Notes: generated by a model not told the origin, from the sequence alone. A DNA stretch of 64,000 nt from Ectothiorhodospiraceae bacterium BW-2 (GCA_008375315.1 CP032507.1:1787001-1851000); one strand, 5' to 3'; shown: positions 1 to 8,277, counted from the stretch's first letter. A program made the numbers and translations.

Positions 1-287
1 TGCCACAGACGAGTGCCGATCCGGTCTCTACCGAGGGGCCAGAACCCTTAGTGGTGACGGTCGATAGCCACGGCGAGCTCTATCTCGACAATAGCCGGCA
101 GCCGCAGGGGCTCGATAATCTGCTGCTACAGCTACAGACGGCAAGGGCGGCAGATCCGCTTCGGCCCGTCTATCTGCGCGGTGATGAGGCGGTTCCTTAT
201 GGCCGAGTGGTTGAGGTGATGGCGCTGCTACAGCAGGCCGGTATCGTCCAAGTAGGGCTATTGACCCGCACACTCGATAATCGCTAG
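1..287 (+). CDS. tolR: TolR, C-terminal part (5' end outside window)
   Basis: The open frame enters from the left edge (codons in phase from base 3) and ends at TAG 285-287. The visible C-terminal 94 or so residues fit the periplasmic domain of TolR/ExbD-type proteins: a conserved strand LVVTVDSHGELYLDN is followed by a helix, a second strand with PVYLRGDEAVPYGRVVEVM, and the terminal VGLLTR. In the Tol-Pal system TolR and TolQ form the proton-driven inner-membrane motor that energises TolA. The next gene, tolA, lies in the same frame just after the stop, as expected for a tolQRAB operon. The membrane segment and N-terminus are not in the window. Confidence 0.9.
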   Translation, partial: PQTSADPVSTEGPEPLVVTVDSHGELYLDNSRQPQGLDNLLLQLQTARAADPLRPVYLRGDEAVPYGRVVEVMALLQQAGIVQVGLLTRTLDNR

Positions 288-296
288 AGTACCGTT

Positions 297-1286
297 TTGT
301 CACGCCAGAACGCCCTCTCAAATTGGCCGCAGCTCTCGTTAGGGGTGGGGGTCTCACTGCTGCTGCATGGGGCGCTGTTAGCGGCGCTGCTGCTGTTTGG
401 GCGCGAGTTGACCCGTAGCGTAGTACCGCCGTCGCCCCCCCCATCGCAACCCGTTATCGAAGCGATCGCTATCGACGAGAGCCGTCTGGAGCAGCAGCGC
501 CAAGCGAAACTAGAGGCCGAACGCCAAGCCAAAGCCAAAGCCGAGGCCGAGCAGCAAGCGAAACTAGAGGCCGAACGCCAAGCCCAAGCCAAAGCCAAAG
601 CTAAAGCCGAAGCCGAGCAGCAAGCGAAACTAGAGGCCGAACGCCAAGCTAAAGCTAAAGCTAAAGCCGAAGCCGAGCAGCAAGCAAAACTAGAGGCCGA
701 ACGCCAAGCTAAAGCTAAAGCTAAAGCCGAGCAGCAAGCAAAACTAGAGGCCGAACGCCAAGCTAAAGCTAAAGCCGAAGCCGAGCAGCAAGCAAAACTA
801 GAGGCCGAGCGCCAAGCTAAAGCTAAAGCCGAGGCCGAGCAGCAAGCAAAACTAGAGGCCGAACGCCAAGCTAAAGCTAAAGCTAAAGCTAAAGCCGAGG
901 CCGAGCAGCAAGCAAAACTAGAGGCCGAGCGCCAGGCGAGGGAGGAGGCGCTGCAAAAGCAGTTACAAGCCGAGTCTGAGAGACTACGCCAGCAGCATCA
1001 GCAGCAGCTAGGTCAGGCGCGACAGCGCTATATGGCCGCGCTACAGGCGAAAGTGGAGCGAAACTGGAACCCCCCACTGGGGGCCAAATCGGGTGACCGT
1101 TGTCAGGTTTTGGTCGATCAGATCCCCAGTGGCGTGGTGGTTGATGTTAAAGTAGAGAACTGTCGAGGTTCAGACGCTTTTCGCATCTCGGTTGAGCAGG
1201 CGGTAAGAAAGGCCTCACCGCTGCCAACACCGACGGAGCGAGAGCTGTTTGAGCGCGAAATTGAGTTTACCTTTTCACCACAATAG
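297..1286 (+). CDS. tolA: TolA, inner-membrane to periplasm spanning protein
   Basis: The start must be TTG 297: the in-frame TolR stop lies at 285-287 and no ATG/GTG lies between. The 329-residue product has one membrane helix (about residues 13-34), a Pro-rich hinge (45-51), a long Ala/Lys/Glu/Gln helical stalk (about 64-225) made of reiterated EAEQQAKLEAERQAKAKAK-type units, and a C-terminal globular TolA domain (about 244-329) containing the ALQAKVERNWNPP motif and two cysteines in the usual spacing. It bridges the TolQR motor to TolB and Pal during outer-membrane constriction at division. The stalk repeats are also nearly identical at DNA level (490-945), so its length is likely to vary between strains. 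Confidence 0.93.
   Translation: MSRQNALSNWPQLSLGVGVSLLLHGALLAALLLFGRELTRSVVPPSPPPSQPVIEAIAIDESRLEQQRQAKLEAERQAKAKAEAEQQAKLEAERQAQAKAKAKAEAEQQAKLEAERQAKAKAKAEAEQQAKLEAERQAKAKAKAEQQAKLEAERQAKAKAEAEQQAKLEAERQAKAKAEAEQQAKLEAERQAKAKAKAKAEAEQQAKLEAERQAREEALQKQLQAESERLRQQHQQQLGQARQRYMAALQAKVERNWNPPLGAKSGDRCQVLVDQIPSGVVVDVKVENCRGSDAFRISVEQAVRKASPLPTPTERELFEREIEFTFSPQ
490..945 (+). repeat. In-frame tandem repeats encoding the TolA stalk
   Basis: About eight imperfect units of roughly 50-65 bp share the core AAACTAGAGGCCGAACGCCA and are separated by variable runs of AAAGCCAAAGCT-like hexamers (AK codons). Units are identical over long stretches, including synonymous positions, which points to recent duplication rather than protein-level constraint only. 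Expansion and contraction by whole units keep the frame. Confidence 0.85.
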
Positions 1287-1308
1287 AGAACGACTGAAGG
1301 GGAGAGTG

Positions 1309-2628
1309 ATGAGTCATCCTATATTTGGCAGACGATTACCGCACTACTGGGGAGTGCTACTACTACTGTTGACGGCCAACCTTGAGGCGAGGTTGCAGAT
1401 AGAGATTACCGCCGGCGTGGAGAGTGCCGTACCGATTGCGATTGTCCCCTTCGCCGCAACTGAGGCGTTGCCCGAAGATATCGCCGCCATTATTAGCAAC
1501 GATTTGGCCCGCAGTGGCCAGTTTGCACCACTCGCTGCGGCAAAGCTGCCGGCGAGACCCTCAGAGGGGAGCGACATTGAGTTTGAACAGTGGCGCACAC
1601 TAGGAGTTGACCATATCGTGGTCGGGCAAGTGAGTCGTGGCGGCGAGGGCTATACCGTCCGTTTTCAACTCTTTGATCTCCATCGTGGGCGCCAGCTAAC
1701 CGGCTACGCCCTGCCGGTCGGTAGCGCCAGTGGCCTGCGCCAAGCGGCCCATCAGGTGAGCGATCTGGTCTATGAGCAGTTAACCGGCATTAAAGGGGTA
1801 TTTAACACCCATATCATCTATGTCACCAGCCACGATGGCGCTAAGGGGCGGGTATTTGAGCTTAAGCTGGCCGACTCAGACGGCTTTAACGAGAAGACGA
1901 TTCTCACCTCCTCGCAACCACTGCTCTCCCCCGCTTGGTCACCCGATGGAAAGCAGATCGCCTATGTCTCGTTTGAGGGTAAGCGCTCTGAAGTCTATCT
2001 GCAAGATGTAGCGCGGGGCAGCCGAGAGAAGATTGCCGCCTTTGAGGGGCTCAATAGCGCCCCGACCTTCTCCCCCGATGGGCGCAAATTAGCCCTCACC
2101 CTCTCAAAAGATGGTAACGCCGAGATCTATCTGCTCGATATCGCCACAAAACAGCTACAGCGCCTGACCCGTAGCTATGCTATCGATACCGAGCCGGCCT
2201 TCTCACCCGATGGCCGCACCCTAGTCTTTACCTCTGATCGAGGGGGGCAGCCGCAGATCTACCGCCTGCGTCTCGATGGCAGTTATCGGGTGATGGGGCG
2301 GCCGGAGCGGCTCACCTTCGAGGGGAGTTATAACGCCAGCGCCGTCTTTGCCCCCGATGGCAAGCAGTTGGCACTGGTGCACCGCTATCGAGAGAGTTTT
2401 CGAATTGCGCTGCTCGATATCGAGAGTTACGCACTGCGAATTTTGACCGACAGCAGCCTAGATGAGTCGCCAGCCTTTGCCGCGAACGGGACGATGATTA
2501 TCTACGCAACCGAGGAGGGGGGGCGTGGCGTGCTACAGGTGGTGGCGGTCGATGGGGGGGCGCGGCAGCGACTCGGGTTAGCGCAGGGCGATGTGCGCGA
2601 ACCGGCGTGGTCACCCTATCTCTATTGA
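1309..2628 (+). CDS. tolB: TolB, periplasmic beta-propeller protein
   Basis: The start was set at ATG 1309 because GGGGAG lies about 5 nt upstream and the product then begins with a signal peptide (basic GRR, then VLLLLLTA, cleavage near ANLEA, residue 27). The frame is open further upstream to 1249, but that part overlaps tolA. The 439-residue protein has the TolB N-terminal domain (about 28-150) followed by a six-bladed propeller with repeated PD40 motifs: SPAWSPDGKQIAYVS, APTFSPDGRKLALT, EPAFSPDGRTLVFTSDRGG. TolB binds Pal and is released by TolA. It lies 22 bp after tolA, in the canonical order. Confidence 0.95.
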   Translation: MSHPIFGRRLPHYWGVLLLLLTANLEARLQIEITAGVESAVPIAIVPFAATEALPEDIAAIISNDLARSGQFAPLAAAKLPARPSEGSDIEFEQWRTLGVDHIVVGQVSRGGEGYTVRFQLFDLHRGRQLTGYALPVGSASGLRQAAHQVSDLVYEQLTGIKGVFNTHIIYVTSHDGAKGRVFELKLADSDGFNEKTILTSSQPLLSPAWSPDGKQIAYVSFEGKRSEVYLQDVARGSREKIAAFEGLNSAPTFSPDGRKLALTLSKDGNAEIYLLDIATKQLQRLTRSYAIDTEPAFSPDGRTLVFTSDRGGQPQIYRLRLDGSYRVMGRPERLTFEGSYNASAVFAPDGKQLALVHRYRESFRIALLDIESYALRILTDSSLDESPAFAANGTMIIYATEEGGRGVLQVVAVDGGARQRLGLAQGDVREPAWSPYLY

Positions 2629-2633
2629 AAACG

Positions 2634-2662
2634 ACGCTGATTTGATATAGTTGAATCAGCGT
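2634..2662 (+). other. Stem-loop between tolB and pal
   Basis: ACGCTGATT (2634-2642) and AATCAGCGT (2654-2662) form a perfect 9-bp inverted repeat with an 11-nt loop. No T-run follows, so this is more likely an mRNA processing/attenuation hairpin or a protein-binding palindrome than a full terminator. Confidence 0.5.
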
Positions 2663-2707
2663 ATGTTATTGCGATAAACCTTTACATAAACTTGGGGAGA
2701 TGTGTCA

Positions 2708-3325
2708 ATGAATCAATTGTTATTGTGGGGCTCGACTCTAGCTGCCGCCGTGTGGCTAGTCGGCTGTAGTTCGACTCAGGAGCGCCCAGAGGATAGGGTC
2801 GATGCCGAAATTGCGGCAGCCGAGCAGCAGCAGGGTGTGGTGGTGGCGTCCGGCGTGGTGACCGACGAGAGGAGGGCGAGCGGCGCAATTATCCACGAGA
2901 GCGAGAGCGCTGGTGCCAGTGGTGCGGTGATAACCAGCCCCTTTGTTGGCCGCCCGATAGCGGAGATTTTAAACGATCCCGATAGCGGCGTGGCGCAGCA
3001 GGTGTTCTACTTTGAGTATGACAGCAGTTCATTAGATGAGGCCTCCCGTACCAAACTACTACAGCACGCTCAGCTAATGCGCGAGCGCTTGGAGCTGACG
3101 GTGGTGCTAGAGGGGCACGCCGATGAGCGAGGCAGTCGTGAGTATAATTTGGCCCTAGGGGAGCGACGCGCCCAGGCTGTGGCGCGCATATTCGCTTTAG
3201 AGGGGATCGCCCAGAGCCGGATTCGTAGCGTCAGCTTCGGCGAGGAGCGACCAGTCGCCCTAGGTCATGAGGAGTCGAGCTGGCGCCTTAACCGACGGGT
3301 TGAACTACTCTATGGTGGCTTTTAG
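2708..3325 (+). CDS. pal: Pal, peptidoglycan-associated outer-membrane lipoprotein
   Basis: ATG 2708 is preferred over GTG 2702 because GGGGAGA at 2694-2700 gives a 7-nt spacing. The 205-residue product has a lipoprotein signal with lipobox LVGC, acylated Cys20. A variable Ser/Glu-rich linker follows, then a C-terminal OmpA-type peptidoglycan-binding domain (about 95-205) with FEYDSSSLDE, the LEGHADERGSREYNLALGERRA signature and the terminal NRRVELLY. Pal anchors the outer membrane to the wall and is the outer partner of TolA/TolB. Confidence 0.95.
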   Translation: MNQLLLWGSTLAAAVWLVGCSSTQERPEDRVDAEIAAAEQQQGVVVASGVVTDERRASGAIIHESESAGASGAVITSPFVGRPIAEILNDPDSGVAQQVFYFEYDSSSLDEASRTKLLQHAQLMRERLELTVVLEGHADERGSREYNLALGERRAQAVARIFALEGIAQSRIRSVSFGEERPVALGHEESSWRLNRRVELLYGGF

Positions 3326-3336
3326 GTAAACTGAGG

Positions 3337-4089
3337 ATGAGATTGATGGGAATTACACTCTTCTTGTTGACACTTTTTGTACCGGGGCTGATTCAGGCAG
3401 CTACCTTTGAACAGCGGCTACAGCGGATGGAGCAGATTCTGGAGAATCGTACTCTGCTACAGATGCTAGATCGCATAGAGGCGCTACAGCGCGAAAATAG
3501 CGAGCTACGCGCCATGCTAGAGGAGCAGGCGTGGAAGCTAGAGCAGTTAAACCGGCGACAGCAGGAGCTCTATCTCGATCTTGACCAGCGGCTACAGCAG
3601 ATGGAGCGCGGCATGAGCGTGACCGGTACGGCTATCGGGGAGGAGAGGCGCTCGACATCGGGGCTGACCAGTCCGGCTAGCAGCGCCGCCACGACCGTGG
3701 CTATCGCCCCCTCCCCCGAAGAGCAGCAGGCCTATCAGGCCGCCTTTACCCTAATGAGCGAGTTAAACTATCCTAAAGCAAGAGAGGCATTTAGCACCTT
3801 TATTCGTGACTATCCCCAGTCGCAAGATCGCCATATTGCCCGCTACTGGTTAGCTGAAGCGAGCTACATGCTAAAAGATTACCAACGCGCTCTGGAGGCG
3901 TATGAGCAGCTACTACAGGAGGCACCGAATGGCGGCAGAGCCGCCGATGCGATGTTAAAGCAGGTTTACTGCTATCGTGAACTAAAACAGCCGCAACAGG
4001 CTGAGGCGATAGCGCGACAGCTACAGCAGCGCTTTGGCGAGACGCCTGAGGCGGCGGTCGCCACCGAGCTCTACCCTACTAACCCCTAA
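3337..4089 (+). CDS. cpoB: CpoB (YbgF), Tol-associated coiled-coil/TPR protein
   Basis: A periplasmic protein of about 250 residues: signal peptide (MRLMGITLFLLTLF, cleavage after IQA), an N-terminal trimerising coiled coil (about 22-95, EALQRENSELRAMLEE), a low-complexity linker and C-terminal TPR repeats (about 130-245, QAAFTLMSELNYPKAREAF). CpoB coordinates PBP1B activity with Tol-driven constriction. ATG 3337 gives a basic residue in the signal peptide; ATG 3346 has the better-spaced GAGGA (3333-3337) and is a real alternative. It is the usual last gene of the tol operon, 11 bp after pal. Confidence 0.92.
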   Translation: MRLMGITLFLLTLFVPGLIQAATFEQRLQRMEQILENRTLLQMLDRIEALQRENSELRAMLEEQAWKLEQLNRRQQELYLDLDQRLQQMERGMSVTGTAIGEERRSTSGLTSPASSAATTVAIAPSPEEQQAYQAAFTLMSELNYPKAREAFSTFIRDYPQSQDRHIARYWLAEASYMLKDYQRALEAYEQLLQEAPNGGRAADAMLKQVYCYRELKQPQQAEAIARQLQQRFGETPEAAVATELYPTNP

Positions 4090-4104
4090 CCCCTACTAAC
4101 GAGT

Positions 4105-4740
4105 ATGCTGCGGCTGACCGAACTCTTTGTCTCGCTGCAAGGGGAGGGGAATGGGGCGGGTTGGCCGACAGTCTTCGTCCGCCTTACCGGCTGCCCGCTG
4201 CGCTGCCACTACTGCGATAGCAGTTACGCTTTTAGTGGTGGCCAGGGGGTGACGGTAGCGGAAGTGGTCGAGCGGGTGTCTTGTACCGAGGTGACTCGGG
4301 TCTGCGTCACCGGTGGCGAGCCGCTAAGCCAAAAGGAGACGCCGCAACTCTTGACCGCTCTGCTCGATAGGGGGTTACAGGTCTCGCTAGAGACGAGCGG
4401 TGCCCTCTCTATCGCGGGACTGGATCGGCGTCTTGAGATCGTCATGGATGTCAAAACGCCCGGCTCAGGGGAGGTTGAGCGCACTCTTGAACGCAATCTT
4501 GCCCTGTTGCAGGGGGGGGATCAGCTTAAATTTGTTCTTTGTGGTCGTCGTGACTATCTGTGGGCGAAGGCGTGGCTAGCAGAGCACGATCTCCTACCGC
4601 AGTTAACGGTGCTCTTCTCACCGGTCTGGGGCGAACTCTCCCCGTCAGAGCTAGCGGAGTGGATTTTGGCCGATAACTTATCGGTGAAGCTACAGCTACA
4701 GCTACACAAACTGCTGTGGGGAGAGGTACCGGGGCGGTGA
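4105..4740 (+). CDS. queE: QueE, 7-carboxy-7-deazaguanine synthase (radical SAM)
   Basis: A 211-residue radical-SAM enzyme with the CX3CX2C cluster at Cys30, Cys34 and Cys37 (TGCPLRCHYC), an N-terminal QGEGNGAGWP loop and the GGEP motif in CVTGGEPLSQ. It converts 6-carboxytetrahydropterin to 7-carboxy-7-deazaguanine in queuosine precursor synthesis. It lies 15 bp after cpoB. In Pseudomonas-type genomes queC sits between queE and the same tRNA-Lys; here queC is absent and the tRNA follows directly. Confidence 0.92.
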   Translation: MLRLTELFVSLQGEGNGAGWPTVFVRLTGCPLRCHYCDSSYAFSGGQGVTVAEVVERVSCTEVTRVCVTGGEPLSQKETPQLLTALLDRGLQVSLETSGALSIAGLDRRLEIVMDVKTPGSGEVERTLERNLALLQGGDQLKFVLCGRRDYLWAKAWLAEHDLLPQLTVLFSPVWGELSPSELAEWILADNLSVKLQLQLHKLLWGEVPGR

Positions 4741-4762
4741 GGATAATTTTTGGTTTTTTGAC

Positions 4763-4790
4763 TTGCCATTTTAAGCAAAACTGGTATCAT
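4763..4790 (+). promoter_or_regulatory. Sigma-70 promoter of tRNA-Lys
   Basis: TTGCCA (4763-4768) and TATCAT (4785-4790) are separated by 16 bp, with an extended -10 TG at 4782-4783. The segment just downstream is GC-rich (ACGCGGC), the kind of discriminator found at stringently controlled stable-RNA promoters. The tRNA begins 14 bp after the -10 box. Confidence 0.7.
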
Positions 4791-4803
4791 ACGCGGCTCA
4801 TTC

Positions 4804-4879
4804 GGGTCGTTAGCTCAGTCGGTAGAGCAGTTGACTTTTAATCAATTGGTCGGGCGTTCGAATCGCCCACGACCCACCA
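4804..4879 (+). tRNA. tRNA-Lys (anticodon TTT)
   Basis: The acceptor stem GGGTCGT (4804-4810) pairs with ACGACCC (4869-4875), followed by discriminator A4876 and an encoded CCA (4877-4879). The D-loop GCTCAGTCGGTAGAGC, the anticodon loop CTTTTAA with anticodon TTT at 4837-4839, and the T-arm with GTTCGAATC are all canonical. Total length is 76 nt. Its position after queE matches the conserved gammaproteobacterial order. Confidence 0.97.
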
Positions 4880-4973
4880 ATTTTCTCTCCAATGGTCTAA
4901 CCAACCATCGAATTGCCATATTGGGGCTGTGGCAGGATGCTGCTGCTGACTTTACAAGAGCGGGAGTCATACC

Positions 4974-5129
4974 TTGGCCGAAAAAAAGTGTAATATCTGT
5001 CGTCTCAAAAGTGCCTGCAAGCACTTCTCCAACCCCTTTTGTCCGCTACTGTTCTATGTCATGTTGGTTGTGGTACTCACCGTTCCGGCCTACCTGCTAT
5101 GGAAGGGTAGTTCGCTGCTAAACATTTAG
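4974..5129 (+). CDS. Small Cys-rich single-pass membrane protein, unknown
   Basis: An open frame from TTG 4974 to TAG 5127-5129 codes 51 residues. GGGAG at 4962-4966 lies exactly 7 nt before the TTG, a strong ribosome-binding site. The N-terminal half has a CX2C pair (EKKCNICRLKSAC) and two more cysteines (Cys16 and the one in NPFCP). A hydrophobic helix follows (LLFYVMLVVVLTVPAYLLW), then a short tail with a lysine. This suggests a metal- or cluster-binding knob anchored in the inner membrane. I do not recognise the family. It lies between tRNA-Lys and uup, same strand, 44 bp before uup, so the two may be cotranscribed. A longer open frame on the same strand in another phase looks like a shadow. 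Confidence 0.55.
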   Translation: MAEKKCNICRLKSACKHFSNPFCPLLFYVMLVVVLTVPAYLLWKGSSLLNI

Positions 5130-5173
5130 CACATCCCTTTAAACTCTCCCTATTCGGCGTCGGAGTCGATACA

Positions 5174-7084
5174 ATGGCGACCATGACACTGGTGACTCTT
5201 AAAAACATTTCGCTCCACTTCGGTCTGCAGCCGCTGCTTGATGGCGTTGAGCTACAGATAGAGCGGGGGGAGCGGATCGCTCTTATCGGGCGTAATGGCT
5301 GTGGTAAATCGACACTGCTGAAGCTAATTGGCGGTAGCGTGCAGGCCGATAGTGGCCAGCTACAGCGGCGTGATCCGCTCACGATCGCCTCTTTGCAACA
5401 GGAGGCGCTTAGCGACTATCAGGGGAGCGTCTTTGATGTCGTGGCGGGCGGGTTAGGAGAGATGGCGCAGCTACTACAGCGCTACCACCACCTAACCGCT
5501 GAATTGACTACCGCTACTAGCGCCGATAGCAGAGTCTTGCAGCAGCTAGAACAGGTGCAGCAGCAGCTAGAGGCGCAAAAGGGGTGGCAGTTCAACCAGC
5601 GGGTAGAGCGGGTCGTCTCCAAACTCTCACTGCTGGCCGATGACGACTTTGCGACCCTCTCCGGTGGTATGCGCCGACGGGTACTGTTAGCGCGGGCGCT
5701 GGTTCGAGAACCCGACCTACTACTGCTCGATGAGCCGACCAACCACCTCGACATCGACTCGATTGAGTGGCTAGAGCAGTTTCTGTTGAACTGGGAGGGG
5801 GCGCTACTGTTTGTGACCCATGATCGCGCCTTTTTGCAACGCCTAGCGACTCGAATCGTGGCGCTTGATCGGGGTCGGCTCGACTCCTTCCCTGGCGACT
5901 ACGATAACTACCTGCGGCGGCGGGAGGAGAGGCTCCACGCTGAATCGCTGGCAAACAGTCGCTTTGATAAGCGGCTAGCCGAGGAGGAGATCTGGATCCG
6001 CACCGGCATTAAAGCGCGGCGAACCCGCAACGAAGGTCGGGTACGGGCACTGCAGGCGATGCGACAGGCGTTGACTGAGCGGCGGCAGCAGCAAGGGGCG
6101 ATGGCGGCTGTGGCCACGGGGGGCGAGAGCTCTGGCCGCCTAGTGGCCGAAGCGACAGCGCTCTCACTCACCCTAGGGGGGCAACCGATTGTCGCCGATT
6201 TTAGCTATCGACTGATGCGAGGGGATCGCGTCGGACTGGTCGGGCCGAACGGCATCGGCAAAACGACCCTCATTCGGCTGCTATTAGGCGAGCTTGAGGC
6301 TGATCGTGGCAGCGTGAGGCAGGGGAGTCGGTTGGAGATCGCCTATTTTGATCAACATCGACAGCAGATAGATCCCGACGCGACGGTACTCGATGTCGTG
6401 GCCGAGGGGCGCAGCGAGATCGAGATTGGCGGCAGGCGTCAGCATATCATCGGCTATCTGGGCAACTTCCTCTTTTCGCCGGAGCGAGCCCGCTCTCCTG
6501 TGTCGGTGCTCTCCGGCGGTGAGCGCAATCGGCTACTGTTAGCGAAGCTGCTAGCTAAACCCTCTAACCTACTGGTACTCGATGAGCCGACTAACGATCT
6601 CGATATGGAGACGCTAGAGGTATTAGAGGAGCTACTCCTCAACTACACGGGTACTATTTTACTGGTGAGCCATGACCGCGCCTTTTTAGAGCAGGTGGTC
6701 ACTTCGCTGCTCATCTTTGAGGGGGAGGGGAGTATTAGCGAACACATCGGCGGCTACGAGAGCTGGCAGCAGCGGCAGCGGGCTCCTGCCCCCACCTCGA
6801 AAAGCTCGCCGACAAAAGCCCCGCCCCGTCGGAGCCGCTTAGAGTCGCAACCACGCAAACCGAGTTATAAAGAGCGCCGCTCGCTAGAGCAGCTCCCTAA
6901 CCAAATTGAGGCGCTAGAGCAGCAGCAGCAGCAGCTACAACAGCAGCTCGCCTCGCCAGAGCTCTATCGCCAAAATGGGCAAAAGATCGCAGAATATCAG
7001 CAAAAACTGGCTATAATTGAGTCGGAATTGGCGCAGCTATATGGCGAGTGGGAGCGACTAGAGCAGCTCTGTCATGACGATTAA
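5174..7084 (+). CDS. uup: ABC-F ATPase Uup
   Basis: A 636-residue soluble protein with two ABC domains and no membrane segments. Domain 1 has Walker A GRNGCGKST (39-47), signature LSGGMRR and Walker B LLLLDEPTNHLDI. Domain 2 has GPNGIGKTT (357-365), LSGGERNRLLLAKLL and LLVLDEPTNDLDME. The interdomain linker is Arg/Glu-rich and the C-terminus is a coiled coil (about 560-636, EALEQQQQQLQQQLASPE), the DNA/ribosome-binding CTD that distinguishes Uup from EttA and YheS. Uup acts on ribosomes and affects transposon precise excision and branched DNA intermediates. ATG 5174 has CGGAG 8 nt upstream. Confidence 0.92.
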   Translation: MATMTLVTLKNISLHFGLQPLLDGVELQIERGERIALIGRNGCGKSTLLKLIGGSVQADSGQLQRRDPLTIASLQQEALSDYQGSVFDVVAGGLGEMAQLLQRYHHLTAELTTATSADSRVLQQLEQVQQQLEAQKGWQFNQRVERVVSKLSLLADDDFATLSGGMRRRVLLARALVREPDLLLLDEPTNHLDIDSIEWLEQFLLNWEGALLFVTHDRAFLQRLATRIVALDRGRLDSFPGDYDNYLRRREERLHAESLANSRFDKRLAEEEIWIRTGIKARRTRNEGRVRALQAMRQALTERRQQQGAMAAVATGGESSGRLVAEATALSLTLGGQPIVADFSYRLMRGDRVGLVGPNGIGKTTLIRLLLGELEADRGSVRQGSRLEIAYFDQHRQQIDPDATVLDVVAEGRSEIEIGGRRQHIIGYLGNFLFSPERARSPVSVLSGGERNRLLLAKLLAKPSNLLVLDEPTNDLDMETLEVLEELLLNYTGTILLVSHDRAFLEQVVTSLLIFEGEGSISEHIGGYESWQQRQRAPAPTSKSSPTKAPPRRSRLESQPRKPSYKERRSLEQLPNQIEALEQQQQQLQQQLASPELYRQNGQKIAEYQQKLAIIESELAQLYGEWERLEQLCHDD

Positions 7085-7118
7085 ACGGCTGACGCCTAAA
7101 AAAACTTGGGTGGGGGTG

Positions 7119-7147
7119 TTGCTATTCGCTGATGGCTGTTATTTAAT
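7119..7147 (+). promoter_or_regulatory. Probable sigma-70 promoter of the pilM operon
   Basis: TTGCTA (7119-7124) and TTTAAT (7142-7147) are spaced 17 bp in the 107-bp gap before pilM. Matches to consensus are 4/6 and 5/6. This is the only reasonable pair in the gap. Confidence 0.4.
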
Positions 7148-7191
7148 GCGTTTTTGAGATAACTGATGTAACTACTGGCGATAAAATAAAA

Positions 7192-8277
7192 ATGTCTTTT
7201 TTATCAAAGCTGCTACAACGAAAGAATCCACCGATGGTCGGGCTCGATATCAGTTCGACCGCTGTTAAGCTGTTGGAGTTGAGCTTTAATGGGCGTCAGT
7301 ACCGGGTGGAGAGCTATGCGGTCGAGCCGCTGCCGGCTAATGCGGTGGTCGAAAAGAGTATTAGCGACCCTGAAGGGGTGGGGCAGGCGATTAAGCGGGC
7401 GGTTAAGCGCTCGAATACCAAGGCTAAATTTGCGGCAGCGGCGGTGGCTGGCTCAGCGGTGATTACCAAGACCATTACTATGCCGGCCGATATCGATGAA
7501 GACGAGATGGAGGGGCAGATTGCGGTCGAGGCGGATCAATATATCCCCTATCCGCTCGATGAGGTTAATATCGACTTCGAGGTGCTAGGGGTGAATCCCG
7601 ATAACAGCGAGCGGGTCGATGTGCTGCTGGCCGCCTCTAAGAGTGAAAATGTCGAGCTACGCGTCGAGGCGCTGGAGATTGGTGGGTTAGCGGCTCGCAT
7701 TATTGATGTCGAGGCTTATGCGATCGAAAACGCCTTTTCGCTGCTAAGAGAGCAGATGCCCGATCACGGTCTTGATAAGACGATTGCCATTGTCGATGTC
7801 GGCGCTACCATGACCACCTTAAGCGTGCTGCACAACCTAAAAACTGTCTATTCGCGTGAACAGGCGTTTGGGGGTAAGCAGCTAACTGAGGGGATTCAGC
7901 GCCGTTATGGCCTCTCTTACGAAGAGGCAGGACAGGCGAAGCGGCAGGGGGGGCTACCCGATGATTATGAACTGGAGCTGTTAGAGCCGTTTAAAAACTC
8001 GATGGCGCAGCAGGTCGGGCGGGCGCTACAGGTCTTCTACTCCTCCGGTAGCCACGACCATATCGACCACTTAGTGTTAGCCGGTGGCAGCTCCTCTATT
8101 GCCGGCGTTGCTAAAATGGTGCAGGAGCGGGAGGGGGTGCCGACCACTATCGCTAACCCCTTCTCTAATATGAGTATTGCGCCGACGATTAAGGCTCAGG
8201 TATTAAGTAACGATGCGCCGGCACTCATGATCGCCTGTGGTCTGGCTTTGAGGGGATTTGAGCATGGCGCGTATTAA
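7192..8277 (+). CDS. pilM: PilM, actin-like type IV pilus assembly protein
   Basis: A 361-residue cytoplasmic actin-fold protein. The phosphate-1 segment is VGLDISSTAVKLLEL (about 16-30), the ADQYIPYPLDEVNIDFEVL signature is present, the phosphate-2 segment is IVDVGATMTTLSVL and the adenosine-loop segment is LVLAGGSSSIAGV. PilM binds ATP and the N-terminal tail of PilN to form the inner-membrane alignment ring of the pilus machine. The ribosome-binding site before ATG 7192 is weak (A-rich). pilN starts inside its 3' end, so the pair is translationally coupled. Confidence 0.95.
   Translation: MSFLSKLLQRKNPPMVGLDISSTAVKLLELSFNGRQYRVESYAVEPLPANAVVEKSISDPEGVGQAIKRAVKRSNTKAKFAAAAVAGSAVITKTITMPADIDEDEMEGQIAVEADQYIPYPLDEVNIDFEVLGVNPDNSERVDVLLAASKSENVELRVEALEIGGLAARIIDVEAYAIENAFSLLREQMPDHGLDKTIAIVDVGATMTTLSVLHNLKTVYSREQAFGGKQLTEGIQRRYGLSYEEAGQAKRQGGLPDDYELELLEPFKNSMAQQVGRALQVFYSSGSHDHIDHLVLAGGSSSIAGVAKMVQEREGVPTTIANPFSNMSIAPTIKAQVLSNDAPALMIACGLALRGFEHGAY

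Noticed and set aside
28-444. Long open frames opposite tolA and other real genes (for example 28-444, 284-598, 889-1077 on the minus strand)
   Set aside because: They overlap confirmed genes over their full length, have low-complexity or Arg/Ser-rich translations and no ribosome-binding sites.
490-945. TolA DNA repeats as a CRISPR-like array
   Set aside because: The repeats are contiguous, in frame and code a helical stalk; there are no unique spacers.
4831-5121. A 96-residue open frame overlapping tRNA-Lys
   Set aside because: It starts inside the tRNA and shows no family resemblance. The alternative phase at 4974-5129 has a good ribosome-binding site and a membrane helix.
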